In this document: in pieces, positions 50,886-59,774 of the stretch | Layout: every line of letters begins with the position of its first letter | Position numbering within the stretch: position 1 is the stretch's first letter | Assembly (NCBI RefSeq): GCF_036226665.1 | Contig: NZ_CP109007.1 | Coordinates: 3,760,501 to 3,824,500 of the forward strand | DNA length: 64,000 nt | Reading direction: 5' to 3' | Source of the DNA: Streptomyces sp. NBC_00691 | GTDB lineage: Bacteria > Actinomycetota > Actinomycetes > Streptomycetales > Streptomycetaceae | The notes under the pieces: model-generated | Seen by the model: the letters and a program-made list of their open reading frames with translations, nothing else | What the model was told of the DNA's origin: nothing | The model's database searches: none | Made by a program: the position numbers and the translations under genes

Positions 50886-50898
50886 GTGCGGCGGCGGC

Positions 50899-51369
50899 TC
50901 AGGCCTCGACGAGCTCGACCTGGACCTCGACCTCGACCGGGGCGTCGAGCGGCAGCACGGCCACGCCGACGGCGCTGCGCGCGTGCACGCCCTTGTCGCC
51001 GAGGACCGCGCCCAGCAGCTCGCTGGCGCCGTTGATGACGCCCGGCTGCCCGGTGAAGTCGGAGGCCGAGGCAACGAAGCCCACGACCTTCACGACCCGC
51101 TTGATCCGGTCCAGGTCTCCGGCGACCGACTTCACGGCCGCGAGGGCGTTCAGCGCGCAGGTGGCGGCGAGCTTCTTGGCCTCCTCGGCGGTGACCTCGG
51201 CGCCGACCTTGCCGGTCAGCTGGAGCTCGCCGCCCACCATCGGGAGCTGGCCCGAGGTGTAGACGTAGACGCCCGACTGCACGGCCGGCTGGTAGGCGGC
51301 CAGCGGCGGCACCACGGCGGGCAGGGTCAGGCCGAGCTCGGCGAGCTTCGCCTCGACGGCCCCGCTCAC
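50899..51369 (-). CDS. RidA/YjgF-family protein
   Basis: The 156-residue protein shows the family pattern PAVQSGVYVYTSGQLPMVGG and the conserved arginine in HARSAVGVAVLPLDAPVEVE. RidA proteins deaminate reactive enamine/imine intermediates from amino-acid metabolism. This member is longer than E. coli RidA (128 residues) because of its N-terminus. The GTG start overlaps the stop of the DUF4177 gene (GTGA), so the two are co-translated. Confidence 0.9.
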   Translation of the reverse strand: MSGAVEAKLAELGLTLPAVVPPLAAYQPAVQSGVYVYTSGQLPMVGGELQLTGKVGAEVTAEEAKKLAATCALNALAAVKSVAGDLDRIKRVVKVVGFVASASDFTGQPGVINGASELLGAVLGDKGVHARSAVGVAVLPLDAPVEVEVQVELVEA

Positions 51370-51524
51370 GACTTGGCCCGCTTCAGGTAGGCCACGAGCT
51401 GCTCGGGGTTGTTCGGCCCGGGCACGACCTGGACGAGCTCCCAGCCGTCCTCGCCCCAGGTGTCCAGAATCTGCTTGGTCGCGTGCACCAGAAGCGGCAC
51501 CGTGACGTACTCCCACTTGGTCAT
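51366..51524 (-). CDS. DUF4177-family small protein
   Basis: The 52-residue protein reads MTKWEYVTVPLLVHATKQIL and contains EDGWELVQVV, the DUF4177 hallmark. It has a single compact alpha/beta layout with no membrane segment. It is the first gene of the RidA unit and is divergent from the Get3-like ATPases. A counterpart of similar size (Rv3678A, from memory) stands in the same place in Mycobacterium. Function unknown. Confidence 0.88.
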   Translation of the reverse strand: MTKWEYVTVPLLVHATKQILDTWGEDGWELVQVVPGPNNPEQLVAYLKRAKS

Positions 51525-51634
51525 GGGCCCGACTGTATCCGCTGACGCCGGGCGCCCCCTCCGAGGCGGCCCCGGAGCCGCCCCCGGCGGGCGTCTGAGG
51601 GGCGGCCTCCTGATTGGGCGACGCCGCCAGTGGT

Positions 51635-51640
51635 TAGGCT
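51635..51640 (+). promoter_or_regulatory. -10-like TAGGCT just before a leaderless-looking start
   Basis: TAGGCT lies seven bases before the GTG at 51648, with no Shine-Dalgarno between. The same hexamer precedes the penicillin-binding protein gene. A clear -35 is not visible. Confidence 0.5.
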
Positions 51641-51647
51641 CGACAGC

Positions 51648-52610
51648 GTGAGCAGGCTCCAGGTCGTCAGCGGCAAGGGCGGTACCGGTAAGACGACGGT
51701 CGCCGCCGCCCTCGCGCTCGCCCTCGCGACGGAGGGCAAGCGCACCCTTCTCGTCGAGGTCGAAGGCAGACAGGGCATCGCACAGCTCTTCGAGACGGAG
51801 GCCCTTCCGTACGAGGAACGCAAGATCGCCGTCGCTCCGGGCGGCGGGGAGGTGTACGCGCTGGCGATCGACGCCGAGCGCGCGCTCCTCGACTACCTCC
51901 AGATGTTCTACAAACTGGGCACCGCGGGGCGGGCTCTGAAGAAGCTCGGCGCGATCGACTTCGCGACGACGATAGCGCCGGGCGTACGGGACGTCCTGCT
52001 GACCGGCAAGGCGTGCGAGGCGGTCCGGCGGCGCGAGAGGCACGGCGGCCACACCTACGACCACGTGGTCATGGACGCGCCGCCCACCGGCCGCATCACC
52101 CGCTTCCTCAACGTCAACGACGAGGTGGCCGGCCTGGCGAGGATCGGCCCGATACACAACCAGGCGCAGGCCGTCATGCGGGTCCTCAAGTCCCCCGAGA
52201 CCGCCGTGCACCTGGTGACCCTCCTGGAGGAGATGCCGGTCCAGGAGACCGCGGACGGCATCGCGGAGCTCCGCGCGGCCGAACTGCCGGTGGGCCGGGT
52301 CGTGGTGAACATGGTCAGGCCGCACGTTCTCGACGAGGCGGCGGTACGGGCCGCCTCCGGCGACCACCGGGACGCGATCGCCAGGACGCTGGCCTCCGTG
52401 GGCGTGGCGGGCGCCACGACGCTCGTCGAGCCGCTCCTCGACCAGGCCTCCGAGCACGCCCGGCGGGTGGAACTGGAGCGGGCGCAGCGCGCGGTCCTGG
52501 ACGACATCGGCGTCCCGTCGTACGAGCTCCCGTTCCTGGGGGACGGGGCGGACATCGCGGGGCTCTACCGGCTGGCGAAGGAACTGCGGAAGCAAGGGGT
52601 GGGCGCGTGA
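51648..52610 (+). CDS. ArsA/Get3-like ATPase, first of pair
   Basis: The 320-residue protein begins SRLQVVSGKGGTGKTTVAAALA, a deviant Walker A, and has the ArsA-type switch-like HVVMDAPPTGRITRFL and TLLEEMPVQETADGIAEL. It probably forms a heterodimer with the protein encoded next, with which it overlaps by four bases (GTGA). The mycobacterial pair Rv3679/Rv3680 (BagA/BagB) occupies the same place and has been linked to resistance to glycerol and nitric oxide, from memory. No arsenic-pump genes are present. Confidence 0.9.
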   Translation: MSRLQVVSGKGGTGKTTVAAALALALATEGKRTLLVEVEGRQGIAQLFETEALPYEERKIAVAPGGGEVYALAIDAERALLDYLQMFYKLGTAGRALKKLGAIDFATTIAPGVRDVLLTGKACEAVRRRERHGGHTYDHVVMDAPPTGRITRFLNVNDEVAGLARIGPIHNQAQAVMRVLKSPETAVHLVTLLEEMPVQETADGIAELRAAELPVGRVVVNMVRPHVLDEAAVRAASGDHRDAIARTLASVGVAGATTLVEPLLDQASEHARRVELERAQRAVLDDIGVPSYELPFLGDGADIAGLYRLAKELRKQGVGA

Positions 52611-54046
52611 CGGAGAAGACCCCCGGTCGCGGCACGGCCCCGTCGGCGGCCCCCGCCGGTCGTGACGAGCGTGACGGTCGCGGCGCTCGTGACGGGCACG
52701 GCCCGCTTCCCGAGGCGCACGGTCTCGACGCCGTGCCCGTCCTGGAGCTCGACCCGCTGATCGACGACCTCGGCACCCGCATCATCGTCTGCTGCGGCGC
52801 CGGCGGGGTCGGCAAGACCACGACGGCGGCGGCGCTCGGCGTACGGGCGGCGGAGCGCGGCCGCAGGGTCGTCGTCCTGACGATCGACCCGGCCCGCCGG
52901 CTCGCGCAGTCGATGGGCATCGACTCCCTCGACAACACCCCGCGCAAGGTCGACGGCATCAAGGGCTCCGACGGCGGCGAACTGCACGCCATGATGCTGG
53001 ACATGAAGCGGACCTTCGACGAGATCGTCGAAGCGCACGCGGAGCCCGACCGCGCGCGGGCGATCCTGGAGAACCCCTTCTACCAGTCTCTTTCGGCCGG
53101 ATTCGCCGGTACGCAGGAGTACATGGCGATGGAGAAGCTGGGCCAGCTGAGGGCGCGCGACGAGTGGGACCTGATCGTCGTGGACACCCCGCCGTCCCGC
53201 TCCGCGCTGGACTTCCTGGACGCGCCCAAGCGGCTCGGGTCGTTCCTCGACGGGAAGTTCATCAAGCTGCTCATGGCGCCGGCGAAGGTGGGCGGCCGGG
53301 CCGGGATGAAGTTCCTGAACGTCGGCATGTCGATGATGACGGGGACCCTCGGCAAGCTGCTGGGGGGTCAGTTCCTCAAGGACGTGCAGACGTTCGTCGC
53401 GGCGATGGACACGATGTTCGGCGGATTCCGGACCCGCGCGGACGCCACGTACAAGCTGCTCCAGGCCCCGGGCACGGCCTTCCTCGTGGTGGCCACGCCG
53501 GAGCGGGACGCGCTGCGGGAGGCCGCCTACTTCGTGGAGCGGCTGGCCGCCGAGGAGATGCCGCTGGCGGGTCTCGTCCTCAACCGCGTGCACGGCAGCG
53601 CCGCCGCCCGGCTCTCGGCCGAGCGGGCGCGGGCCGCGGCGGAAAATCTTGACGAGGGGCGCATTGTGGATCAGGGCGCCGGGAAGACTGACCGAGGTGG
53701 CTCCCCGGCCACCGAGCCCGAGCTGTCAGACCTCGCCACCGCCGCCACCGCCCCATCTCCCGTACCCCAGGCTGCCCCCACAGCCGACCCGGCACAGGAA
53801 TCCGCTGGAGACGACGCAGAGCAAGCAGAGCACGGAGAAGACACCGACGTACGACATCTCACCGCGGGACTTCTGCGCCTGCATGCCGAGCGCATGCGGG
53901 TGCTCGCGCGTGAGCAGCGCACGCGCGACCGCTTCACCGCGCTTCACCCCGAGGTCGCGGTGACCGAGGTGGCGGCCCTGCCCGGCGATGTGCACGACCT
54001 CGCCGGGCTGCGGGCCATCGGCGACCGGCTCACGGCCGGCCGTTGA
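52607..54046 (+). CDS. ArsA/Get3-like ATPase, second of pair, with acidic insert
   Basis: The 479-residue protein has Walker A IIVCCGAGGVGKTTTAAALG after an N-terminal extension of about 60 residues, then TIDPARRLAQSMGI, VVDTPPSRSALDFLDAPKRL and a hydrophobic Met-rich region, MKFLNVGMSMMTGTLGKLLG. Between the ATPase domain and a conserved helical end (LLRLHAERMRVLAREQRTRD) sits a low-complexity Pro/Ala/Glu stretch (about 355-415). It probably works with the preceding ATPase at the membrane. WblA lies directly downstream and convergent. Confidence 0.9.
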   Translation: MTEKTPGRGTAPSAAPAGRDERDGRGARDGHGPLPEAHGLDAVPVLELDPLIDDLGTRIIVCCGAGGVGKTTTAAALGVRAAERGRRVVVLTIDPARRLAQSMGIDSLDNTPRKVDGIKGSDGGELHAMMLDMKRTFDEIVEAHAEPDRARAILENPFYQSLSAGFAGTQEYMAMEKLGQLRARDEWDLIVVDTPPSRSALDFLDAPKRLGSFLDGKFIKLLMAPAKVGGRAGMKFLNVGMSMMTGTLGKLLGGQFLKDVQTFVAAMDTMFGGFRTRADATYKLLQAPGTAFLVVATPERDALREAAYFVERLAAEEMPLAGLVLNRVHGSAAARLSAERARAAAENLDEGRIVDQGAGKTDRGGSPATEPELSDLATAATAPSPVPQAAPTADPAQESAGDDAEQAEHGEDTDVRHLTAGLLRLHAERMRVLAREQRTRDRFTALHPEVAVTEVAALPGDVHDLAGLRAIGDRLTAGR

Positions 54047-54119
54047 TCCTCGTCGTACGGACCCTTGTTCCGGTCCGTGCCCTCAGGGCCGCCCCTGTCG
54101 GGGTCCGGCCCGTCATGGC

Positions 54120-54464
54120 CTAGCCGACCGCGGCGTACGCCTCGTACGTCGCGTCGTCCTCGATCGCCACGGGCAGCAGGCCCGCTCCCCGCTCGTACTC
54201 CGTGCGCGCGGTCTCGAGGAGCCGGCGCCACGAGGTGACCGTCGGCCTGCGGCGCAGCAGGGCGCGGCGCTCGCGCTCCGTCATGCCGCCCCACACGCCG
54301 AACTCCACGCGGTTGTCGAGGGCGTCGGCGAGGCACTCGGTCCGCACCGGGCATCCGGTGCACACCGCCTTTGCCCTGTTCTGTGCCGCTCCCTGTACGA
54401 AAAGTTCATCCGGATCGGTAGTGCGGCAGGCCGCCTGCGCACTCCAGTCAGCTACCCAGCCCAT
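54120..54464 (-). CDS. wblA: WhiB-like regulator WblA
   Basis: The 114-residue protein has four cysteines (ACRTTDPDELF, then VCTGCPVRTECLADAL) that bind a 4Fe-4S cluster, the GVWGG turn and a basic C-terminal segment RRRPTVTSWRRLL. WblA is a key switch for sporulation and a repressor of antibiotic production in Streptomyces. I use ATG 54464 (MGWVADWSAQAACR), which fits the size I recall for the S. coelicolor protein; a GTG at 54521 or ATG at 54515 would add 17-19 residues. Only GAGAGGA at a long distance precedes the chosen start. Confidence 0.93.
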   Translation of the reverse strand: MGWVADWSAQAACRTTDPDELFVQGAAQNRAKAVCTGCPVRTECLADALDNRVEFGVWGGMTERERRALLRRRPTVTSWRRLLETARTEYERGAGLLPVAIEDDATYEAYAAVG

Positions 54465-55020
54465 ACCGGCGCCGTCCTCTCCCGAATCGAGGCTCCCCCA
54501 CGGCGGCAGCGGCATATTCACCGCTGCCAGTTGGGACGTTACGGAAGGTGGGCACAGCGCAACACCCCCTTCGGGCCCAATCTTGGATGGCCCGAACGGA
54601 CTATGCGTGCGCGTCAGATCACCCAGGGGAGTGATCGAAGGACATGCGTGTGATAGCGGACATATCGCCTGGATACGCCCTTCTCCGACGGTGCCGCTTC
54701 GGACACCGTGTGACGCATGAGCCGGAATCGGACACGAGGTTCCCGTGTTTCGGGGTCACGGGAATTCATGCCGAAGTCACACCCGGGTCTTGATGCCAGA
54801 CCACACTGCTGTGACAGTTGGGAGCAGCTTAGGCCAAGGCATATCCGTGTGTCCGGCGAATGCGAACGTAGGCGCCTCACCTCGCCGCGCCCTCGCGTCC
54901 AGGTTGCGGATTCCGGGCGTCACGGCCCCGCGGCCGCCGGATGTCACGGTCTGGTACGCGAACGCTCCGAGAGACCCCCGCTCCTGCGGATCGCACAGGA
55001 CTACGGATTAGGCTGCCCCC
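54465..55020. other. Long divergent regulatory spacer between wblA and the PBP gene
   Basis: The 556-base spacer carries no credible gene. The part at 54600-54830 is poorer in G+C than the genes around it, as expected for a multiply regulated promoter. A TAACGT hexamer on the minus strand (54536-54541) could be a wblA -10 element. Two TCAC-containing blocks near 54757 and 54779 lie about 20 bases apart. No specific binding protein is assigned. Confidence 0.6.
55009..55014 (+). promoter_or_regulatory. -10-like TAGGCT of a leaderless PBP transcript
   Basis: TAGGCT is followed by six bases and then the ATG at 55021. There is no Shine-Dalgarno. TGCGGA (54985-54990), 18 bases upstream, is a weak -35 candidate. 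Confidence 0.5.
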
Positions 55021-57267
55021 ATGGCAAAACAGCGCTCCGGCGGTGGTCTGACCGGGACCCAGCAGGCCGCCAAGTTCCTCGGTGTCAGTGTGCTCGCGGG
55101 AGCCGTCCTGGCGGGCATCGCCCTGCCCGCGGCCGGCGCACTGGGCCTGGCCGCGAAGGGCACGGTCGAGGGATTCGACGAGATCCCCTCCAACCTGAAG
55201 ACCCCGCCGCTGAGTCAGCGCACCAAGATCCTCGACTCCGAGGGCGGTCTGATCGCCACGGTGTACTCGCGGGACCGGACGGTCGTCCCGATCGACAAGA
55301 TCTCCCCGTACATGCAGAAGGCGATCGTCGCGATCGAGGACGGCCGCTTCTACGAGCACGGGGCGGTCGACCTCAAGGGCGTGCTGCGCGCCATCAACCG
55401 CAACGCGCAGTCGGGCGGGGTCTCGCAGGGCGCGTCGACCCTGACCCAGCAGTACGTGAAGAACGTCTTCGTCGAGGAGGCCGGTGACGACCCCGAGAAG
55501 GTCGCGCAGGCCACCCAGCAGACCATCGGCCGCAAGGTCCGCGAGCTGAAGTTCGCGATCCAGGTCGAGGAGGAACTGGGCAAGAAGAAGATCCTGGAGA
55601 ACTACCTCAACATCACGTTCTTCGGGCAGCAGGCGTACGGCATCGAGGCCGCGTCCCAGCGGTACTTCTCCAAGCACGCCGCCGACCTGAGCCTCGGTGA
55701 GGCGGCGATGATGGCCGGTCTCGTCCAGTCGCCCAGCCGCTACGACCCGATCAACGACATCCAGGAAGCCACCAAGCGCCGCAACGTGGTCCTCCAGCGG
55801 ATGGCCGACGTGAAGGACATCAGCCAGGCCGAGGCGGACAAGGCGAAGGCGGCTCCGCTCAAGCTGAAGGTCAAGACCCCGAAGAACGGCTGCATCACCG
55901 CCGTCGACGGCGCCGGCTTCTTCTGCGACTACGTCCGCAAGACGATCCTCAGCGACCCGGTATTCGGCAAGACGGCCGAGGAGCGGACCAAGCTGTGGAA
56001 CCTGGGCGGTCTCACCGTCAAGACCACGCTCGACCCGCGCGCCCAGGCCGCCGCCAACGAGGCCGCCATCGCGAAGATCAACAAGGACGACCCGGTCGCC
56101 GCTTCGGTCGTGCAGGTCCAGCCGGGCACCGGCAAGATCCTCTCGATGGGCCAGTCCCGCCCGTACGGCCTGGACCAGAAGCAGCACCAGACGACGCTGA
56201 ACCTCGCCGTCGGCAGCAAGATGGGCGGCACGACGTACGGCTTCCAGGTCGGCTCGACCTTCAAGCCGATCACGGCCGCGGCGGCCCTGGAGAAGGGCCT
56301 GAGCCCGGCCCAGAGCTTCGACACCCCCGCGCAGATCAACATCAGCGAGACCGAGTACACCCGCTGCGACGGGAAGCCCTCGGGATACGCGAACTGGGAG
56401 GTGAACAACGAGGTCGAGTCGGAGAAGGGCATGTACGACATGACCAGCGCGCTCGGCAAGTCCATCAACACGTACTTCGCCAAGCTGGAGCAGATGGCCG
56501 GCCTGTGCGAGACGCTGACGATGGCGAAGAACGTCGGCTACGAGCGCGAGCTGGGCAAGCCCATCCGGCAGAGCCCCTCGGTCACCCTCGGCAGTGTCGA
56601 GAGCACCCCGCTCGACATGGCGGTGGTCTACGCGACCTTCGCCAACCGCGGTCTGCACTGCACCCCGATCGCCATCGAGTCCGTCAAGGCCGCCAACGGC
56701 GAGAAGCTCAACGTGCCGGACACCAAGTGCACCCGCGCGATGAGCGAGCGCACCGCCGACATGATCAACCAGATGCTGAAGGGCGTCGTCGAGGACGGCA
56801 CGGGTACCAAGGCCGGCCTCAGCGACCGCGACAACGCGGGCAAGACCGGTACGACCAACGACCGCAAGGACGCCTGGTTCGTCGGCTACACCCCCAACCT
56901 CTCCACCGCCGTCTGGGTCGGTGACGACGTCGGCGAGAAGCAGTCGATGTACGACATCACCATCGGCGGCGTGACCTACGACAAGGTCTGCGGTGGCTGC
57001 CTCCCCGGCCCCATCTGGAAGATCGCGATGACCGGGGCGCTCAACGCCTCCCAGACGCCGGGCTTCGCCCCCATCTCCGTACCGCGGGCCGAGAAGCCCA
57101 AGGACCCGGCGGAGGGTGACGAGGGCCCGAACAAGCCCAAGAAGCCGAAGCCGGGCGACGGCAAGCCGGGTGACACCAAGCCCCCGAACAACACCTTCCC
57201 GCCCATCACGATCCCGTCGGACCTGCTGGGCGGCGGGCACGGCGGCGGAGGCCGCGGGAACCGCTGA
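55021..57267 (+). CDS. Class A penicillin-binding protein (PonA2-like)
   Basis: The 748-residue bifunctional cell-wall synthase has one membrane helix (about 18-42). A glycosyltransferase domain (about 70-260) has motifs AIEDGRFYEHGAVD and GASTLTQQYVKN, and a transpeptidase domain (about 340-660) has SxxK in GSTFKPI, SxN in GKSINTY and KTGT in AGKTGTTND. The C-terminal 70 residues are Pro/Lys/Gly-rich and probably cytoplasm-free wall-spanning sequence. There is no PASTA domain, unlike some relatives. Conserved pairing with WhiB-type genes fits the mycobacterial ponA2 locus. Confidence 0.95.
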   Translation: MAKQRSGGGLTGTQQAAKFLGVSVLAGAVLAGIALPAAGALGLAAKGTVEGFDEIPSNLKTPPLSQRTKILDSEGGLIATVYSRDRTVVPIDKISPYMQKAIVAIEDGRFYEHGAVDLKGVLRAINRNAQSGGVSQGASTLTQQYVKNVFVEEAGDDPEKVAQATQQTIGRKVRELKFAIQVEEELGKKKILENYLNITFFGQQAYGIEAASQRYFSKHAADLSLGEAAMMAGLVQSPSRYDPINDIQEATKRRNVVLQRMADVKDISQAEADKAKAAPLKLKVKTPKNGCITAVDGAGFFCDYVRKTILSDPVFGKTAEERTKLWNLGGLTVKTTLDPRAQAAANEAAIAKINKDDPVAASVVQVQPGTGKILSMGQSRPYGLDQKQHQTTLNLAVGSKMGGTTYGFQVGSTFKPITAAAALEKGLSPAQSFDTPAQINISETEYTRCDGKPSGYANWEVNNEVESEKGMYDMTSALGKSINTYFAKLEQMAGLCETLTMAKNVGYERELGKPIRQSPSVTLGSVESTPLDMAVVYATFANRGLHCTPIAIESVKAANGEKLNVPDTKCTRAMSERTADMINQMLKGVVEDGTGTKAGLSDRDNAGKTGTTNDRKDAWFVGYTPNLSTAVWVGDDVGEKQSMYDITIGGVTYDKVCGGCLPGPIWKIAMTGALNASQTPGFAPISVPRAEKPKDPAEGDEGPNKPKKPKPGDGKPGDTKPPNNTFPPITIPSDLLGGGHGGGGRGNR

Positions 57268-57300
57268 CGCCGCTCGGGCGACGACTCCGCACGGACGACA

Positions 57301-57334
57301 GGAAGGGCGCCCCACCTCGGTGGGGCGCCCTTCC
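57301..57334 (+). terminator. 16-bp hairpin after the PBP gene
   Basis: GGAAGGGCGCCCCACC (57301-57316) pairs exactly with GGTGGGGCGCCCTTCC (57319-57334). It begins 34 bases after the stop and is followed by TCGTACCGTCCTGT. It may also act on the convergent YqeY gene. Confidence 0.88.
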
Positions 57335-57464
57335 TCGTACCGTCCTGTCCGTCTGCCGCGTCTCCGCCGGGTGCTCCGGCGGCCGCGGCCGCTCCGGCTG
57401 CCGGGGGCGGCCCGAGAGGAGCCTCCTCACGGAGGCCCCGGCTGCCGGTCCGGCTCCCCGGAGG

Positions 57465-57929
57465 TCAGCCCGCGAGGAGCTTCTTCACGGAGGCGGCGAC
57501 ACGGCCGCCGTCGGCCTGGCCGGCCACCTTCGGGTTCACGATCTTCATGACGGCGCCCATGGCACGCGGGCCCTCGGCGCCCGCCGCCTTCGCCTCGGCG
57601 ACGGCCGCCGCGACGATCCCGTCGATCTCCTCGTCGCTGAGCTGCTTCGGCAGGTACGCGTCGAGGAGGACCCCCTCCGCCTTCTCCCGCTCGGCCGACT
57701 CCGGGCGACCGCCCTGGGCGAAGGCGTCCGCGGCCTCGCGGCGCTTCTTCGCCTCCTTGGCGATCACCTTCTGCACCTCGTCGTCGGAGAGTTCGCGCTT
57801 CGTCTTGCCCGCGACCTCCTCCTTGGTGATCGCGGTGATGGTCAGCCGCAGGGTCGAGGAGCGCAGTTCGTCGCGCTCCCGGATCGCGGCGTTGAGGTCG
57901 GCCTGGAGCTTCGCCTTCAGCGTGGTCAT
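57465..57929 (-). CDS. GatB/YqeY domain protein
   Basis: The 154-residue protein has the full YqeY pattern: an N-terminal helical bundle (LKAKLQADLNAAIRERDELRSSTLRL), central KKRREAADAFAQGGRPE and the C-terminal tRNA-binding-like domain with GAVMKIVNPKVAGQADGGRV. The family resembles the tail of the amidotransferase GatB; its cellular role is not settled. Start at ATG 57929; the upstream open frame overlaps the divergent phosphoesterase region and is unlikely. Confidence 0.92.
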   Translation of the reverse strand: MTTLKAKLQADLNAAIRERDELRSSTLRLTITAITKEEVAGKTKRELSDDEVQKVIAKEAKKRREAADAFAQGGRPESAEREKAEGVLLDAYLPKQLSDEEIDGIVAAAVAEAKAAGAEGPRAMGAVMKIVNPKVAGQADGGRVAASVKKLLAG

Positions 57930-58003
57930 GGGGTCAAGTGTGGCAGGTGTGCCGCCCCACCCGCCCGCGCATTTACGCCCGGAGGGTCTGCGACGATGGG
58001 GGG

Positions 58004-58942
58004 ATGCGCGCACGGTACGGCATCCCCCTGAAGATCACGGCAGGCCTCACGGCCACGGCGGCCGCGGGAATCGTCTACGCGGCGGGCTTCGAGGCCCGCT
58101 CGTTCCGGCTCCGCCGTGTGACGGTCCCGGTGCTCCCGCCCGGCATGGCGGATCTGAGGGTCCTCCAGGTCTCCGACATCCACATGGTGAGAGGCCAGCG
58201 CAAGAAGCGCGCCTGGCTCCAGTCCCTCGCCGGACTCCGCCCGGACTTCGTCGTCAACACGGGCGACAACCTCTCCGACCCGGACGCGGTGCCGGAGGTC
58301 CTCGACGCGCTCGGCCCGCTGATGGAGTTCCCGGGCGTGTACGTCTTCGGCTCCAACGACTACTACGGGCCCCGGCTCCGCAACCCCGCCCTCTACCTCC
58401 TCGAAAGGGCGCAGGGCCGCCACGGGCTCAACGGCAACAAGCCGGTCGTCGGCGCCGTCCACAACCCGTGGGAGGACATCAAGGACGGCTTCGACGCGGC
58501 CGGATGGGTGGACCTCACCAACACCCGCGGCCGGCTCAAGCTCCCGCAGGCGGACCTCGCGTTCACCGGCCTCGACGACCCGCACATCAAGCGCGACCGG
58601 TACGAGCGGGTGGCCGGCGGCCCCGACGACTCGGCCGACTTCTCGGTGGGCGTGGTCCACGCCCCGTACCTGCGCGCGCTCGACGCCTTCACCGGCGACG
58701 GGTACGAGCTGCTCCTCGCCGGGCACACCCACGGCGGTCAGCTGTGCATCCCCTTCTACGGGGCGCTCGTCACCAACTGCGACCTGGACACCGACCGGGT
58801 GAAGGGCCTCTCCACCCACACGGTCGGCGACCGTACGTCCTACCTCCACGTCTCCGCGGGCTGCGGCACCAGCCGCTTCACCCCGGTCCGCTTCGCGTGC
58901 CCGCCCGAGGTCACCCTGCTGACGCTGACGGCCCGCGCCTGA
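58004..58942 (+). CDS. Membrane-anchored metallophosphoesterase
   Basis: The 312-residue protein starts with a hydrophobic anchor (PLKITAGLTATAAAGIVYAA). Calcineurin-like metal motifs follow in order: VSDIHM, NTGDN, FGSNDYYG, VVHAP and LAGHTHGGQ. It is close to YkuE/YaeI-type phosphodiesterases. Start at ATG 58004, preceded by a G-run. It is divergent from the YqeY gene with 74 bases between. A conserved metallophosphoesterase beside ponA is also seen in Mycobacterium, as I recall. Confidence 0.92.
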   Translation: MRARYGIPLKITAGLTATAAAGIVYAAGFEARSFRLRRVTVPVLPPGMADLRVLQVSDIHMVRGQRKKRAWLQSLAGLRPDFVVNTGDNLSDPDAVPEVLDALGPLMEFPGVYVFGSNDYYGPRLRNPALYLLERAQGRHGLNGNKPVVGAVHNPWEDIKDGFDAAGWVDLTNTRGRLKLPQADLAFTGLDDPHIKRDRYERVAGGPDDSADFSVGVVHAPYLRALDAFTGDGYELLLAGHTHGGQLCIPFYGALVTNCDLDTDRVKGLSTHTVGDRTSYLHVSAGCGTSRFTPVRFACPPEVTLLTLTARA

Positions 58943-58998
58943 CCTCCGCGGTGGGGGCACGGCCTCCAGCGGCCTCCGGCGGCCCCTACGGTGGGGGC

Positions 58999-59736
58999 AT
59001 GATCACGCCGAACCGCGGACCCGCCGTCCCGGCGTCCGCCGTGCTCCCCACCACCCGCAGGCCGTACGCCGCGGCGCTCCGCGGCCTGATCGCGCTCGCC
59101 GCGGTGACGGGGCTGCTCATCGAGTGCCTCCACGGAAACGTCCTCGTCGTCCTGAGCTTCTTCACCATCTGGTCCAACATCCTGGTCGCCCTCGTCCTCG
59201 GCCGGGGCGCCGTCCGCGCCTGGACCGGCCGCCCCCCGCTGCCCGCCCTGTGGACCGGCGGCGTGGTGCTCTGCATCACGGTCGTCGGCCTCGTGTTCCA
59301 CCTGGTCCTCGACAACCCGGCGAGCGAGTTCAACGAGGCCGCGGCGATCGCCCGGCTCAGCGGCGCGAGGGCCGTCGCGAACCAGCTCCTCCACACCGTG
59401 ACCCCGATCGGCACGGCCCTGGACTTCCTGCTCCTCACCGCCCCAGGCGCCCTCCACTGGCGCCACGCCGCCCAGTGGCTGGCGGTCCCGGGCCTGTACC
59501 TCGCCTTCGCGCTGGCCCGCGGGGCGCTGCTATCCGACGACACGCCGACCCGCTACACGTACCCGTTCCTCGACGTCACCGAGCACGGCTACGCCGGCGT
59601 CCTCACGAACGCGCTCGTGCTCGGCACGGGCTTCTACGCCCTGGGCCTCGCGATCGTCGCCCTGGACCGCATCCGACCTGCGCCGCGACCGCCGGGAAAC
59701 CGGATTTCGCCTCAGCGCGCGCGTGGGCTAAAGTAA
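58999..59736 (+). CDS. Pr6Pr-family integral membrane protein
   Basis: The 245-residue protein has six or seven helices; LRGLIALAAVTGLLIECLHG, FFTIWSNILVALVLGRGAV and VGLVFHLVLDN are characteristic of the FAR-17a/AIG1-like Pr6Pr group. Function in bacteria is unknown. TACGGT ends seven bases before the ATG with only a G-run between, so the message may be leaderless. The start begins MITPNRGPAVPASAVLPTTR. The gene ends 38 bases before the tRNA. Confidence 0.85.
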   Translation: MITPNRGPAVPASAVLPTTRRPYAAALRGLIALAAVTGLLIECLHGNVLVVLSFFTIWSNILVALVLGRGAVRAWTGRPPLPALWTGGVVLCITVVGLVFHLVLDNPASEFNEAAAIARLSGARAVANQLLHTVTPIGTALDFLLLTAPGALHWRHAAQWLAVPGLYLAFALARGALLSDDTPTRYTYPFLDVTEHGYAGVLTNALVLGTGFYALGLAIVALDRIRPAPRPPGNRISPQRARGLK

Positions 59737-59774
59737 TCGATGTCGCCGCGACGTGAACAACAGAGCAGCGACAT

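Noticed and set aside
51648..54046. Arsenite pump ATPases
   Set aside because: There is no ArsB/Acr3 or arsenate reductase nearby, and the pair matches the conserved Get3-like genes beside whiB and ponA.
54604..54654. 16-codon ORF (MRARQITQGSDRRTCV) in the wblA spacer
   Set aside because: No ribosome-binding site and no conservation evidence; such short frames are expected by chance.
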